Of a DNA stretch of 62,000 nucleotides, positions 32,869-43,799 are shown in pieces; position 1 is the first letter of the stretch; each line of letters opens with the position of its first letter. The stretch is from Adiantum capillus-veneris (taxonomy: Eukaryota; Streptophyta; Polypodiopsida; Polypodiales; Pteridaceae), in contig CM043964.1 in the NCBI GenBank assembly GCA_014529385.2, positions 9,003,497 through 9,065,496 on the forward strand. The letters run 5' to 3'. The notes under the pieces are model-generated. The model searched no databases. It was not told the DNA's origin and saw nothing but the letters and a program-made list of their open reading frames with translations. Both the position numbers and the translations under genes were made by a program.

Positions 32869-35279
32869 TGATAGCCGTTTTTCGGCTCTCTGTTATTTCC
32901 ATAGCGAGCTACCTCACCCTATCAAATCACTCAAACACTATGGTTACCCTCACCCTTTTACTGTATATAGGTGTGTGTGAGTTAGGGGACTTTTTTCATA
33001 TCTTCTTAAAAACCCTCAATTAGCTAGTCACTGGGCTAGTTGAGCCACAGAAATAAAAATAAAAAAATAAAAAAATTAGAAGTATATTATGGCCCATTTG
33101 TGTGTAAATATTTCATTGTATATAAGGCCTATATAAAAGGACTTTTCATAATTATTTTGGTATTTATTTAAATATTTCTACCTATGGTGTGTTATTTATG
33201 CGATGTACATTGACTCACCATTACCATATTTTTTCTTACCATTTTGCATACTCTTTATTCCATATAAAGATAATTTCATGCAAGCTTTTTTTATTTTTGG
33301 TGTAACTCCATCCCAACAAAAATCCAAAAAAACTAGTTCTATTTATGTCTATATTTTTTCACTATTTTGATTTTTTCCTTCCTACATCTATTCTCTATTA
33401 CTCTCATAAACTAGACCACCAAAAATATTCATCTTTTTATGGTAGACTTATAATGAGAGAGATGTATTTTGACCCCTTTATATTTTTTCCACCTATATTA
33501 TTTATATTTAACTTGTACATATTTCTTTTAGACCCCTCAATATTTGATTTTCTTAGTTGTACTATTCACTTATATCATGATCTCAACAATATCTTCAATT
33601 ATAGACCTACCAAATAAGGTCAAGGGTATGTGGCATGCATGCATGCACCATGGGGGGCTCACTCTTGGAGGTATTCAAAAGAATCATCCAAAGAAGACCC
33701 TCACAAGGACTTTGTGCAGTGGACAAAAACAGTCGGTTTTGCTGAATTTTTAAAGATCCCATGCTCTCCGAATTTGAAAAGGTGATACAAACAAAAGTTG
33801 TAACTCGTGAGCTAAACTTTCACCTCAAGGTTTTTCATATTTTTTTGAGCTACGAGCTGTGAGCTATGATTTTATTGGTGGACCCCAGTTTGCCCATGCT
33901 ATGCAGCCACACTCCCTCTTCTACTTTATCATTTTCCTCTTTCACACACACTTCTCCACTCATCATCCCCACCTCTCTCACCACTCCTCTCTGCACCCTA
34001 CTCACCTTCTTCTCAACCTTGAAGAATAAGAGAAACCATGGTGAACACATGTCTCCTACACACACTTCCTTTCCAAAATTGACCACCTTGTCTCATTTTT
34101 CCTCATCCATATTACCCATATCTATCAAAAAACCACAAAATTCAGCCTCTTCTCTTGAAAGACAGCACCATGTTGATTGATTACTCATATTCAATCACCT
34201 TGGCTCTCAAGGAAGGTCAAGAGTGGAGAAAAAACGTACCGTCAAAGCTAGTGGACCGTCAACAAGCGTCAAAATTGACCCTACTCAAGACACTTGGAGC
34301 ATCAACATTGTAAGAAATCCATGTTTTCTTACCTATTAAGAGTTTTTCTTCCTTATTTGCATCCTACTTGGATACTCCCATTGTAAATATCCACTTCCAT
34401 TTGTAAATCAATAAAAATACTAACTCTAATAATCTACTAACACTAACCTAGTATGAAAAGTCCTATCACCTCCACTTCTCTCCTCTCTCTTTTCTTCATC
34501 TACCCCCACCAACTTCTTGATAATTCTAAGCAAAAGAAATTAGATAAGTGCTGAAAATCTAACCCAACCATGGTTAGAGGAGTAACCCTAGCCCTCAAAA
34601 TTGCTATAAAAGGAGGGTGTAGCTAGCACAAAAAGGGAGAGAGTCATAAGCAAGAGCACTATGCTATAGCTTGAGAAGCCAATCTCAACCTCTCTAGAAG
34701 GAGCTCTTGAGTGGAATCTCATTGCCTTATTCATGTGCATGTATTGTAATAGGGGTGATTAGCAAGAGAAATCTATGCCATTGTAAGAGAGAGTGTGATC
34801 ATTCAATTGAGAGTTGGAAATCTATCATTTCTCCTACTAGTGTAAGCCCAACATTTGCTGAATCAAAGAGGGTGGATTTGGACTAAGCTTCGATACTTTG
34901 TCTCTCTTCCAACATCAGGTAAATGGACAACAATGATGTGTAAGTGTCTTGGTTCTTTTTTTTAAGTTCTTGATAGCTTGTCTCTGGGTGTTGTCATCAA
35001 TTTACCCATAAATCCCACATATTGTAAGAGGGCGACAAGGTGGAGAGGACTCCCCTGGCCTTAAGACAGTGATTGGGGTGGCTTTTCTTGTGATGTGTTG
35101 TGGTGTAATTTACTCAAGCTATGTTGAACAAGTACTAATCTCACTTTGATTGGTCATGACAGATTTGTAAGAAGGTATTAATGCAACAAGAACCCCCCCC
35201 CCCCCCCTTCTCTCTCTTTCTCACATACATAATTGTGTTTGCTTGATCACTGTCGATACATTTCAAAGCAGTCCGAGCA

Positions 35280-35367
<88 letters not shown>

Positions 35368-35537
35368 GCGTCCTAGTTCGCATCCAAAACTAGGTGGTGC
35401 CCCAAATTTGTGTAGGGTTAGGTTGTGGGTTTGTGTGTGTGTTGTTGTTTTTTTCCAACCCCAACCCAGTTGTAGCACGGGAGCCTAGAAGAGTGCTAAG
35501 AGGCCACTCTTCTTGTTGCCCGCCCCGGACCGCCTGA
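32869..35537 (+). repeat. T2 5' LTR (2,669 bp)
   Basis: It starts TGATAGCCGTTTTTCGG and ends GACCGCCTGA before the PBS. It contains a C-run (35,190-35,207) and an 83-base (CT)n tract (35,283-35,365). A good TATA box, TATAAAA, lies at 34,605-34,611. It matches the 3' LTR closely along its length. Open frames in it, including Arg/Glu repeats from the (CT)n tract, are not genes. Confidence 0.92.
34605..34611 (+). promoter_or_regulatory. TATA box candidate in T2 LTR
   Basis: GCTATAAAAGGAGGG is a textbook plant TATA context and is conserved at 43,160-43,166 in the 3' LTR. It is far inside the LTR, which fits a long U3. Confidence 0.6.
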
Positions 35538-35539
35538 AA

Positions 35540-35556
35540 TTGGTGCCCCCACTGAG
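35540..35556 (+). promoter_or_regulatory. T2 primer-binding site candidate
   Basis: TTGGTGCCCCCACTGAG starts two bases after the LTR and has the TGG start expected for pairing with a CCA tRNA end. I cannot name the tRNA with confidence. Confidence 0.6.
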
Positions 35557-35611
35557 GAAGTCTTGTGTATTTTTGTGTAGGATCAACCTTTAACATAGTC
35601 AAGTAGTTTGC

Positions 35612-35827
35612 ATGAATCACGAAAATTTGTATGATCCTTTCATTCCTATTGCAAGGCAAAAGGTACACATAATTGTTAGTACTAAGTTGCAATTTCAGCG
35701 ACGAGTAATTCGTAGAATTTTGTGCCGTCTTAGGTTGGCCGAGATAAACGCATCAGTAAATCCTTTTATTTTGCCTCTCATTAGGTACGACCTTAGTTTG
35801 GACGTCTATATCTTTGTTTTGTTTTAA
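35612..35827 (+). CDS. T2 leader small ORF a
   Basis: An intact 71-residue ORF between PBS and gag, starting ATG at 35,612. It is basic in the middle (FQRRVIRRILCRLRL) and ends NPFILPLIRYDLSLDVYIFV. A second, diverged copy of the same ORF follows immediately. No family is recognised. Ogre elements, which belong to the same Tat lineage, are known to carry an extra ORF upstream of gag, so this may be a much shorter counterpart; that is inference. Confidence 0.5.
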   Translation: MNHENLYDPFIPIARQKVHIIVSTKLQFQRRVIRRILCRLRLAEINASVNPFILPLIRYDLSLDVYIFVLF

Positions 35828-35848
35828 GAATTAGGTCATGCATAGACC

Positions 35849-36067
35849 ATGGATAATGGCCCAAGAATATAGTTTTTTCCCTTCCATTTCACTCCACACA
35901 TTAGAATAAACATTGCAATTAGTAGAAAAATCCATTTTCAACAACGTATGGTGTTCATGTTTGGTGCCCAAAGAGTAGGAGAAATTCTCGCATCACCAAA
36001 CCCTGTCATCCTACCTCTAATTGATTACCATAGGTCATTTGATGTTAATATTTTTATTTTGTTGTAG
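35849..36067 (+). pseudogene. T2 leader small ORF b, diverged copy of a
   Basis: The ATG at 35,849 opens a 73-codon frame with one TAG at 35,870-35,872. From residue 30 it parallels ORF a: HFQQRMVFMF against QFQRRVIRRI, GEILASPNPVILPLI against AEINASVNPFILPLI, and FDVNIFILL against LDVYIFVLF at the end. The lengths and stop positions correspond, so the two are tandem duplicates that diverged at protein level. Confidence 0.55.
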
Positions 36068-36133
36068 AATAGATTGCAATTTAGAAAATATTATTGAAAA
36101 AACAAAAACGTGCGTCATTTTGGAATCAATTCA

Positions 36134-38149
36134 ATGGAGAGCCAACGCCAAATGTCTGGATATCCTCTTTTCTTTGGAGATCCTGGAGAGGATGCACAAT
36201 TATTTTTGGCGAATTTCAAGATGTCTTGCCGTATCAAGAGGATAGTAACTGATCAAGAACGTGTAGAAATGCTTGAGGTGGTCCTTAGGAAAGATGCTAG
36301 CACTTGGTTTGATTCTTTGCCTGAAGAAGTTGAGGAGAATTACACAGAAGTTTTGAATCGTTTCAAGAAATACTTATTTGATCCCCAAAACACTCAAAAA
36401 CTATGGCAAGACATTGTTTCTCATAAGCAAAAAGACTTAGATGACTACTACTTGTACAAGCAAGAGTTTCCACGTCTTTGGGCTATATGGGTGAGAAATG
36501 TTGCTAACCCTGGTGATGGTGTAGAGTTCCTAAAGAAGGAGAGGTTCATAGCCGGACTCTTTCCTAACCTTAAGGTAAAAGTTGAGGCGGGTGCACCTGC
36601 TACCTTTGATGCTGCTGAAATTAGGGCTACTGAGAAATATAGGAAACTCAAGTTCCTAAGGGGAGAGGTTCCAATAGAAGGTCTTAGACCCAAAGGTAAG
36701 TCACAAGCATTGACAATTAGGGAGCTTCCTGAGGTAACAGCTGAAGTAATCGAGAAGTTAAATGAATCTTTAAGTAGCCTGTCAATTCACCTTGCAAAAG
36801 CTGTAGGTCCAAAAGGACAAGTAAGGAAGTGTGAAGAGCGAGATCCACGACCTAGGAGAGTCTTACAATGTTGGAATTGCGGAGAGTCTGGACATGGGAT
36901 GTATAATTGTCCTTGGCCCCGTGGGGAGCCAGGGAGACCTAACTTGAATTATCGAGTGATAAATGCAAGTGAAGGAACTAGTCAGCAACCACGGCTTCTA
37001 CAAAGTCCAAATGGAGCAAGACCACCTCCACAAGGAGTGGAAGGAGTTCCACCTTTGCCAGACCCAAATGTGCATGTGGTAGAGGTGAAAAATGCAAAAG
37101 AGGTTGACATGGAAGCAAATGGCATTAAGCGTGGCCGTGGAAAAGGGAAGGAGAAAGAAGGAGTCATGTCACAAAGTGATTATGGCCAAGAAAAGAAGGC
37201 AAAGGAGACTAAGGAAATCAAGAGGACTGGACGTCGTATCAACCTCCAAGACTTCCCTCTTGGATATGGTATGGTTCCATACAACTTGCTGAAAGACATG
37301 AGAGGTAAGGGTCCTAATATCTCATGGCCTCAGTTTCTTGCATTATGCCCACAAGTTAGGAGGGATTTAACAAAGGCAGTTAGCACTAGGAGAAAGGTAA
37401 AAGAGAGTGTGCCTGTTGTAAAAATTGCACATGCTGAAATGAATGAGGATATTACACATGTGCTAGATTGTTACATCAAAGGAAGATTGGTTAGGAAAGT
37501 TCTAGTGGATGGGGGTGCACAAATTTGCATCATGACAGAGGGACTCGTGCAAAGACTAGGCATGCACATCCATGAGGCACCTGAAATTAAAGTCAAGATG
37601 GCAAACAATAGCAAGGCTAGGTGCGTAGGCATTTGTAAAAATGTTTTTGTGGAGGCCTTCGGCATTAAGAAGGCAGTGGATTTCTATGTCATGTCTACCA
37701 AAGGAAATGGTTACCCATTTATCCTAGGGAGACCATGGCTAATGAAAATGCGAGCTTTGCAGGATTGGGAGAGTGGAAAGCTAATTTGTAGGAATCACAA
37801 TCATAAGAAAGTTGTCTTTGACATGAAGGAGCAACGCCACGAGGAGCTCCATGAAGAATCATCTCAAAGTGAGACGGAGGAAGGCTGGACAGATAGCACT
37901 TCAGAAGGAGAAAGTAGCAGCAGCATTACTGAAGAGGCGTCTTCCATTGAAGCCATGGGGGTAAGGTTTAAGTCAAACAACCAAGAGACCTCTTGCCCAG
38001 GTTTGGAAGAGGTGGGTTACCAAGAGAACCAAAAAGTGAAAGATGAAAGAATGTTAGAAGGTATGTTATCTACAACACTTACAAAGGATGAAAGAGAGAA
38101 TCTCAAAGGTGTGTTAAGTAAATTTCCTAGGTTTTTTGCTAAAGACTAG
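36134..38149 (+). CDS. gag: T2 gag and aspartic protease
   Basis: The first ATG is at 36,134 (MESQRQMSG); the open frame reaches 38,149. The gag core with LFFGDPGEDAQLF, KDASTWFDSL and a LFPNLKVKVEAG segment covers about 36,170-36,680. One canonical knuckle, CWNCGESGHGMYNC, lies near 36,873. A Lys/Glu-rich linker follows. The protease has VLVDGGAQICIM (about 37,500, with D-G-G in place of D-S/T-G) and FILGRPWLMKM (about 37,719). The TAG at 38,147-38,149 is in frame with the following RT, so it is either decay or a read-through point. Confidence 0.85.
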   Translation: MESQRQMSGYPLFFGDPGEDAQLFLANFKMSCRIKRIVTDQERVEMLEVVLRKDASTWFDSLPEEVEENYTEVLNRFKKYLFDPQNTQKLWQDIVSHKQKDLDDYYLYKQEFPRLWAIWVRNVANPGDGVEFLKKERFIAGLFPNLKVKVEAGAPATFDAAEIRATEKYRKLKFLRGEVPIEGLRPKGKSQALTIRELPEVTAEVIEKLNESLSSLSIHLAKAVGPKGQVRKCEERDPRPRRVLQCWNCGESGHGMYNCPWPRGEPGRPNLNYRVINASEGTSQQPRLLQSPNGARPPPQGVEGVPPLPDPNVHVVEVKNAKEVDMEANGIKRGRGKGKEKEGVMSQSDYGQEKKAKETKEIKRTGRRINLQDFPLGYGMVPYNLLKDMRGKGPNISWPQFLALCPQVRRDLTKAVSTRRKVKESVPVVKIAHAEMNEDITHVLDCYIKGRLVRKVLVDGGAQICIMTEGLVQRLGMHIHEAPEIKVKMANNSKARCVGICKNVFVEAFGIKKAVDFYVMSTKGNGYPFILGRPWLMKMRALQDWESGKLICRNHNHKKVVFDMKEQRHEELHEESSQSETEEGWTDSTSEGESSSSITEEASSIEAMGVRFKSNNQETSCPGLEEVGYQENQKVKDERMLEGMLSTTLTKDERENLKGVLSKFPRFFAKD

Positions 38150-39412
38150 GCCGATGTGCGTGGAGTAGATTTTTTTCAACACAAAATTGAGTTGAAGCCA
38201 GAGGCCACACCTAAGGCTCAAAATCTACGAAGGCTAGGAGTCATCAAGGAGCAGGCTTTACTCAAAGAGGTAAGGAAGCTTCTAGCAGCAGGTTTCATTT
38301 ATCCAGTGGAGAATTCAGATTGGGTCTCTCCCATTGTTGTCACTCCTAAGAAAAATGGCAAGTGGAGGGTGTGTGTGGATTACCGTCCACTCAATGAGAC
38401 AACAAAAAGAGATCACTTTCCCCTCCCATTTCAAGATGAGATACTAAATGAGGTAGCTGGTCATGAGAAGTACACTGTGTGTGATGGCTACTCGGGTTAC
38501 TTTCAAATAGGTATCGCATTGGAAGATCGGTTGCAAACAACCTTCATCACTCCTTGGGGTTGTTATGCTTTTAGAGTCATGCCATTTGGACTGACAAATA
38601 CTCTTGCAACTTTCCAACGCTTCATGAACATGGTGTTTCAAGCATTCTTTGGAAAGTCCATTAGGGTTTTTATTGATGATTTTTGCATTTATAGCTCAAA
38701 ATCATTGCATCTACAAAGGGTAGAAGAGGGTTTAAAGAATCTCTATGACATGGGAGGTCAACTCAACCCCGACAAGTATCACATAGGTGAGGATGAAGTG
38801 ATCTTGCTTGGTCACAAGGTTTCCTATAAAGGCATTAAGGTGGATCCTTCAAAGGCAAAGGCTCTTATTGAGCTCCCATCACCCAAGAATCTCAAAGAGG
38901 TCATATCATTCATTCAAAAGGTGAAGTATATGTCACGCTTCATTCACTTAGCCTCGGAGTTACTTCACCCCTTGCAAAAATTGACACAACAAGTCAAGTT
39001 TGTTTGGTCTGATGAGCTTGAAGAATATTTTTGTAACATCAAAATCATTCTGTCAGAACTACCAACACTCATGCCTCCTTGTTGGGACTACACATTCTTT
39101 GTTAGCTCTAGTGCTGGGAAGGAAAAAATTGGTGCAGTTTTATTACAACAAGATCCCCACAGTACCAGGATGCGACCCATCTACTTTGCTAGTAGGGTCA
39201 TGAATGCTTTGGAGAGAGGCTACATGGAGGCAGAACTCATGATGCTTTCTCTCATGTTTGCGGTGAGAAAGTTTAGATCCTACTTGCTACCAAAACCTTT
39301 TGTAATTGTCACTGCAGAAAATTTGTTTCCTTGGGTGTCATCTCAAATGAATCTTAGCACTAGGATCTCAAAGTGGATTATGGAATTGCAAGAGTTGCAA
39401 GGTAGAAGATAG
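38150..39412 (+). CDS. pol: T2 reverse transcriptase and first RNase H (degenerate)
   Basis: In frame after the TAG. RT motifs: VSPIVVTPKKNGKWRVCVDY, VCDGYSGYFQI, FRVMPFGLTNTLATF and the catalytic FIDD at 38,669-38,680. RNase H follows as FFVSSSAGKEKIGAVL, where the usual first aspartate of the D-A-S motif is serine, so this domain looks catalytically dead, as is usual for the first RNase H in Tat elements. The frame ends at 39,410-39,412 and the expected sequence continues one base out of phase. Confidence 0.85.
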   Translation, partial: ADVRGVDFFQHKIELKPEATPKAQNLRRLGVIKEQALLKEVRKLLAAGFIYPVENSDWVSPIVVTPKKNGKWRVCVDYRPLNETTKRDHFPLPFQDEILNEVAGHEKYTVCDGYSGYFQIGIALEDRLQTTFITPWGCYAFRVMPFGLTNTLATFQRFMNMVFQAFFGKSIRVFIDDFCIYSSKSLHLQRVEEGLKNLYDMGGQLNPDKYHIGEDEVILLGHKVSYKGIKVDPSKAKALIELPSPKNLKEVISFIQKVKYMSRFIHLASELLHPLQKLTQQVKFVWSDELEEYFCNIKIILSELPTLMPPCWDYTFFVSSSAGKEKIGAVLLQQDPHSTRMRPIYFASRVMNALERGYMEAELMMLSLMFAVRKFRSYLLPKPFVIVTAENLFPWVSSQMNLSTRISKWIMELQELQGRR

Positions 39413-39413
39413 T

Positions 39414-40379
39414 GTGCGTGCACAATTGGCAGGGATCCTTACTTATAGGTTACATGAGAAGGAGATTAAGGTGCCTGAAGTAAAGACCCTACCATTGCCA
39501 CCACCTAAAAGTATTCCTAATGCTTTTACCTTGTTCTTTGATGGAGCTTTTCGACGAGCCACAGGAAAAACAGGGGGAGGGCTAGTGTTGCTCAACCCAA
39601 GTGGGGAGGTGGTCATAAAAGATAAGGTCAATCTATCAGGTTCAACTAGCAACAATGAAGCAGAATACGACACACCACTTCATGGTTTAAAGATATGCAT
39701 TGGACAAGGTATACAACGTCTCATGGTAAAAGGGGATGCACTTCTCATTGTGAAGCAAATTTTAGGCATTTGGGCATGCAAGAATGAAAGCCTAAGGACA
39801 AAAGTTCATGCCATTCGTAGATTGTTTAATCAATTTGAAGAAGTGCAACTATATCATATTCCTAGGAGACAAAATGAAGATGCCGATTTACTTGCACAAC
39901 AAGTAGTTACATGTGTTGAGAAAGAAGTGCAGGTCATCATGGTGGCAACTGCTGTGAAGCAACCAAGATACCAGGGATTGGAGTCATTGACTCCCATTAT
40001 TGGCTACATTTTGGAGGGTGAGTTTCCACAAGACTTCACGAAGGCTCAAAAGAGGAGACTCATGAAGAAGGCAAGCGTGTATCTCTTCCTAGAAGGATCC
40101 CTATACCAAAGAGGGAAGGATCAAGTGTGCAGAAGAGTACCAACTATTGAGGAAATCCTAGCCATTCTAAAAGGTTTGCATGAGGAAGCGTGTGGTGGTC
40201 ATTTTGCACAGGAACTCACTGTAAAAAATATTTTGCTTGCCGGATATGTTTGGCCAAGTGTGCACATTGATATTCAACATTGGTGTAAAATCTATCACAA
40301 TTGTCAAATTAATGGAAACAAGCATCTGTTACATGGTCCACGTCAGTTAGTCTTTGCAAATGGTCCATTTGAAAAATGA
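39414..40379 (+). CDS. pol: T2 archaeal-type RNase H and integrase zinc domain
   Basis: ALTLFFDGA-like wording (FFDGAFRRATGKTGGGLVL), NNEAEYDT and KGDALLIVKQI are the three acidic blocks of the second, archaeal-type RNase H acquired by the plant Tat lineage; D, E and D are all kept. The integrase zinc domain follows with HEEACGGH (HX6H) and then CKIYHNC, in which the first cysteine of CX2C has become tyrosine. The TGA at 40,377-40,379 stands where a Trp codon is expected in KWGID, a G-to-A change. Confidence 0.82.
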   Translation: MRAQLAGILTYRLHEKEIKVPEVKTLPLPPPKSIPNAFTLFFDGAFRRATGKTGGGLVLLNPSGEVVIKDKVNLSGSTSNNEAEYDTPLHGLKICIGQGIQRLMVKGDALLIVKQILGIWACKNESLRTKVHAIRRLFNQFEEVQLYHIPRRQNEDADLLAQQVVTCVEKEVQVIMVATAVKQPRYQGLESLTPIIGYILEGEFPQDFTKAQKRRLMKKASVYLFLEGSLYQRGKDQVCRRVPTIEEILAILKGLHEEACGGHFAQELTVKNILLAGYVWPSVHIDIQHWCKIYHNCQINGNKHLLHGPRQLVFANGPFEK

Positions 40380-41240
40380 GGCATTGATGCTATGCGTCCA
40401 TTAAGTAGGACTAAAAATGGGAAATTGTATATCTTGGTGGCCATAGACTACATGACGAGATGGGTAGAAGCTCAATGTGTGGCAAGAGTAAATGAGAGGA
40501 CAGTTAGCAAGTTTGTGTACACTCACATTTGTTGCAGATTTTGCACACCTTTGGAGATTGTTTTTGATAATGGTCCAGGGTTTAGGAAGGGCTTGCTCAC
40601 GGAAGTTTGTGATGAGCTTCATATTCTACATCGGCATAGCACACCCTACTACCCTCAGTTAAATGGTTTGGTAGAGAAGGCTAATGGCATCATTGCAGGA
40701 ATCATCCGAAAGATGGTAAAGAACAAGACAAAGCTATGGGATGCCTTCTTGGATGGAGCATTGTGGGCCTATCGGACTACCTACAAGGAAGCCATGGATT
40801 TTACACCATTTCACCTAGTCTATGGTCAAGAAGCTTTGCAACCTCAACATCCCAATAATGCGACTTCATGGCAAAGCAGCACAAGATGATCAAGAAGCAT
40901 GGATGGATCAACTTCTTACCTTAGCTGAGCTTGAGTGGAAAAGAGAAGCAGCATATGAGTTCTACAAGAGGAAAGCCACACAGACGAAGGAAAAGCTTGA
41001 CAAGAAACTGAAGGACAAAGGAATCAATGAAGGAGATCTTGTGCTAAGGTATGACAATCAATTCGATAATCATTTTGATGCCAAGTTTGAAACTAGATGG
41101 CAGAGGCCATACATAGTCAAGAAGGCTTTCAATTCAAGTTACTATCAACTTATGGACTTGAATGGAAAGAGCACTCCAGGAAGGTAAACGGGTATCGCTT
41201 GAAGCCTTATTTGAGTCTCCTTCTACCAAAGGATCTACCA
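40380..41240 (+). pseudogene. pol: T2 integrase core and C-terminal region
   Basis: The catalytic triad is visible: D in VAIDYMTRWVEA (about 40,438), D in VFDNGPGF (about 40,561) and E in GLVEKANGI (about 40,671). A one-base shift near 40,850 moves the frame; the rest (AWMDQLL, KKLKDKGINEGDLVLRYDN, YQLMDLNGK, YRLKPYL) reads in other frames to about 41,240. It joins viral-type cDNA to host DNA. Inactive through the shifts. Confidence 0.8.
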
Positions 41241-41407
41241 AAGATCTGTCAAAAGGCAGCTATCTCATGTAAGTATTGTTCCGTGAAGCATGAGTGTAAC
41301 TCAAACCAAAATTCCAAAGGGGCCAAACAATGAAGAGCTTGTCAAGGACTCTGAAGCACTCTCTTGGGAAAAGATGCTTTATGATGGTACATGAATATAA
41401 CATCATC

Positions 41408-41422
41408 CTGGGGGAGGGCTAA
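41408..41422 (+). promoter_or_regulatory. T2 polypurine tract
   Basis: CTGGGGGAGGGCTAA lies directly before the 3' LTR start TGATCGTC. The same tract is duplicated in T1. Confidence 0.8.
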
Positions 41423-43799
41423 TGATCGTCGTTTTTCGGCTCTCTGTAATTTCCATAGAAAGTTACCTCACCCTATCAAATCACTCAAACACTGTGGTTA
41501 CCCTCACCCTTTCATTGTATATAGGTGTGTGTGAGTTAGGGGACTTTTCCCATATCTTCTTAAAAACCCTAAATTAGCTAGTCACTGGGCTAGTTGAGCC
41601 AAAACAATAAAAAATAATAAAAAATAAAAATTATAAGTATTTTATAGCCCATTTGTGTGTAAATATTTCATTTTATATAGGGCCTAAATAAAAGGACTTT
41701 TCATAATTATTTTGGTATTTATTTAAATATTTCTACCTATGGTGTGTTATTTATGCTATGTACATTGACTCACCATTACCATATTTTTTCTTACCATTTT
41801 GCATACTCTTTATTCCATATAAAGATAATTTCATGCAAGCTTCTTTTATTTTTGGTGTAACTCCATCCCAACAAAAATCCAAAAAAACTAGTTCTATTTA
41901 TGTCTATATTTTTTCACTATTGTGATTTTTTCCTTCCTACATCTATTTTCTATTACTCTCATAAACTAGACCACCAAAAATATTCATCTTTTTATGGTAG
42001 ACTTATAATGAGAGAGATTTATTTTGAACCCTTTATATTTTTTCCACCTATATTATTTATATTTAACATGTACATATTTCTTTTAGACCCGTCAATATTT
42101 GATTTTCTTAGTTGTACTATTCATTTATATCATGATCTCAACAATATCTTCAATTATAGACCTACCAAATAAGGTCAAGGGTATGTGGCATGCATGCATG
42201 CACCATGGGGGGCTCACTCTTGGAGGTATTCAAAAGAATCATCCAAAGAAGGACCTCACAAGGACTTTGTGCAGTGGAAAAAAACAGTCGGTTTTGCTGA
42301 ATTTTTAAAGATCACATGCTCTCCGAATTTGAAAAGGTGATACAAACAAAAGTTGTAACTCGTGAGCTGAACTTTCACCTCAAGGTTTTTCATATTTTTT
42401 TGAGCTATGAGCTGTGAGCTATGATTTTATTGGTGGACCCCAGTTTGTCCATGCTATGCAGCCACACTCCCTCTTCCACTTTATCATTTTCCTCTTTCAC
42501 ACACACTTCTCCACTCATCATCCCCACCTCTCTCACCACTCCTCTCTGCACCCTACTCACCTTCTTCTCAACCTTGAAGAATAAGAGAAACCATGGTGAA
42601 CTCATGTCTCCTACACACACTTCCTTTCCAAAATTGACCACCTTGTCTCATTTTTCCTCATCCATATTACCCATATCTATCAAAAAACCACAAAATTCAG
42701 CCTCTTCTCTTGAAAGACAGCACCATGTTGATTGATTACTCATATTCAATCACCTTGGCTCTCAAGGAAGGTCAAGAGTGGAGAAAAAACGTACCGTCAA
42801 AGCTAGTGGACCGTCAACAAGCGTCAAAATTGACCCTACTCAGGACACTTGGAGCATCAACATTGTAAGAAATCCATGTTTTCTTACCTATTAAGAGTTT
42901 TTTTTCCTTATTTGCATCCTACTTGGATACTCCCATTGTAAATATCCAATTCCATTTGTAAATCAATAAAAATACTAACTCTACTAATCTACTAACACTA
43001 ACCTAGTATGAAAAGTCCTATCATCTCCACTTCTCTCCTCTCTCTTTTCTTCATCTACCCCCACCAACTTCTTGATAATTCCAAGCAAAAGAAATTAGAT
43101 AAGTGCTAAAAATCTAACCCAACCATGGTTAGAGGAGTAACCCTAGCCCTCAAAATTGCTATAAAAGGAGGGTGTAGCTAGCACAAAAAGGGAGAGATTC
43201 ATAAGCAAGAGCACTATGCTATAGCTTGAGAAGCCAAGCTCAACCTCTCTAGAAGGAGCTCTTGAGTGGAAGCTCATTGCCTTATGCATGTGCATGTATT
43301 GTAATAGGGGTGATTAGCAAGGGAACTCTATGCCATTGTAAGAGAGAGTGTGATCATTCAATTGAGAGTTGGAAATCTATCATTTTTCCTACTAGTGTAA
43401 GCCCAACATTTGCTGAATCAAGGAGGGTGGATTTGGATTAAGCTTGGATACTTTGTCTCTTTTCCAACGTGAAGTAATGGACAACAATGATGTATAAGTG
43501 TCTTGGTGCCTTTTTTTAAGTTCTTGATAGCTTGTCTCTGGGTGTTGTCATCAATTTAGCCATAAATCCCACATATTGTAAGAGGGCGACAGGGTGGAGA
43601 GGACTCCCCTGGCCTTAAGACAATGATTGGGGTCGATTTTCTTGTGATGTGTTGTGGTGTAATTTACTCAAGCTATGTTGATCAAGTACTAATCTCACTT
43701 TGATTGGTCATGACAGATTTGTAAGAAGGTATTAATGCAACAAGCACCCCCCCCCCCCTTCTCTCTCTTTCTCACATACATAATTGTGTTTGCTTGATC

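Noticed and set aside
33345-34180. 90- and 104-residue ORFs present twice (also 41,900-42,735)
   Set aside because: They are in the two T2 LTRs; the low-complexity Phe/Ile/Tyr and Ser/Thr content gives no domain.
35141-35383. Arg-Glu repeat protein on the minus strand and Ser-Leu repeat on the plus strand
   Set aside because: They are translations of the (CT)n microsatellite in the T2 LTR; the same occurs at 46,348-46,533 and 3,870-4,175.
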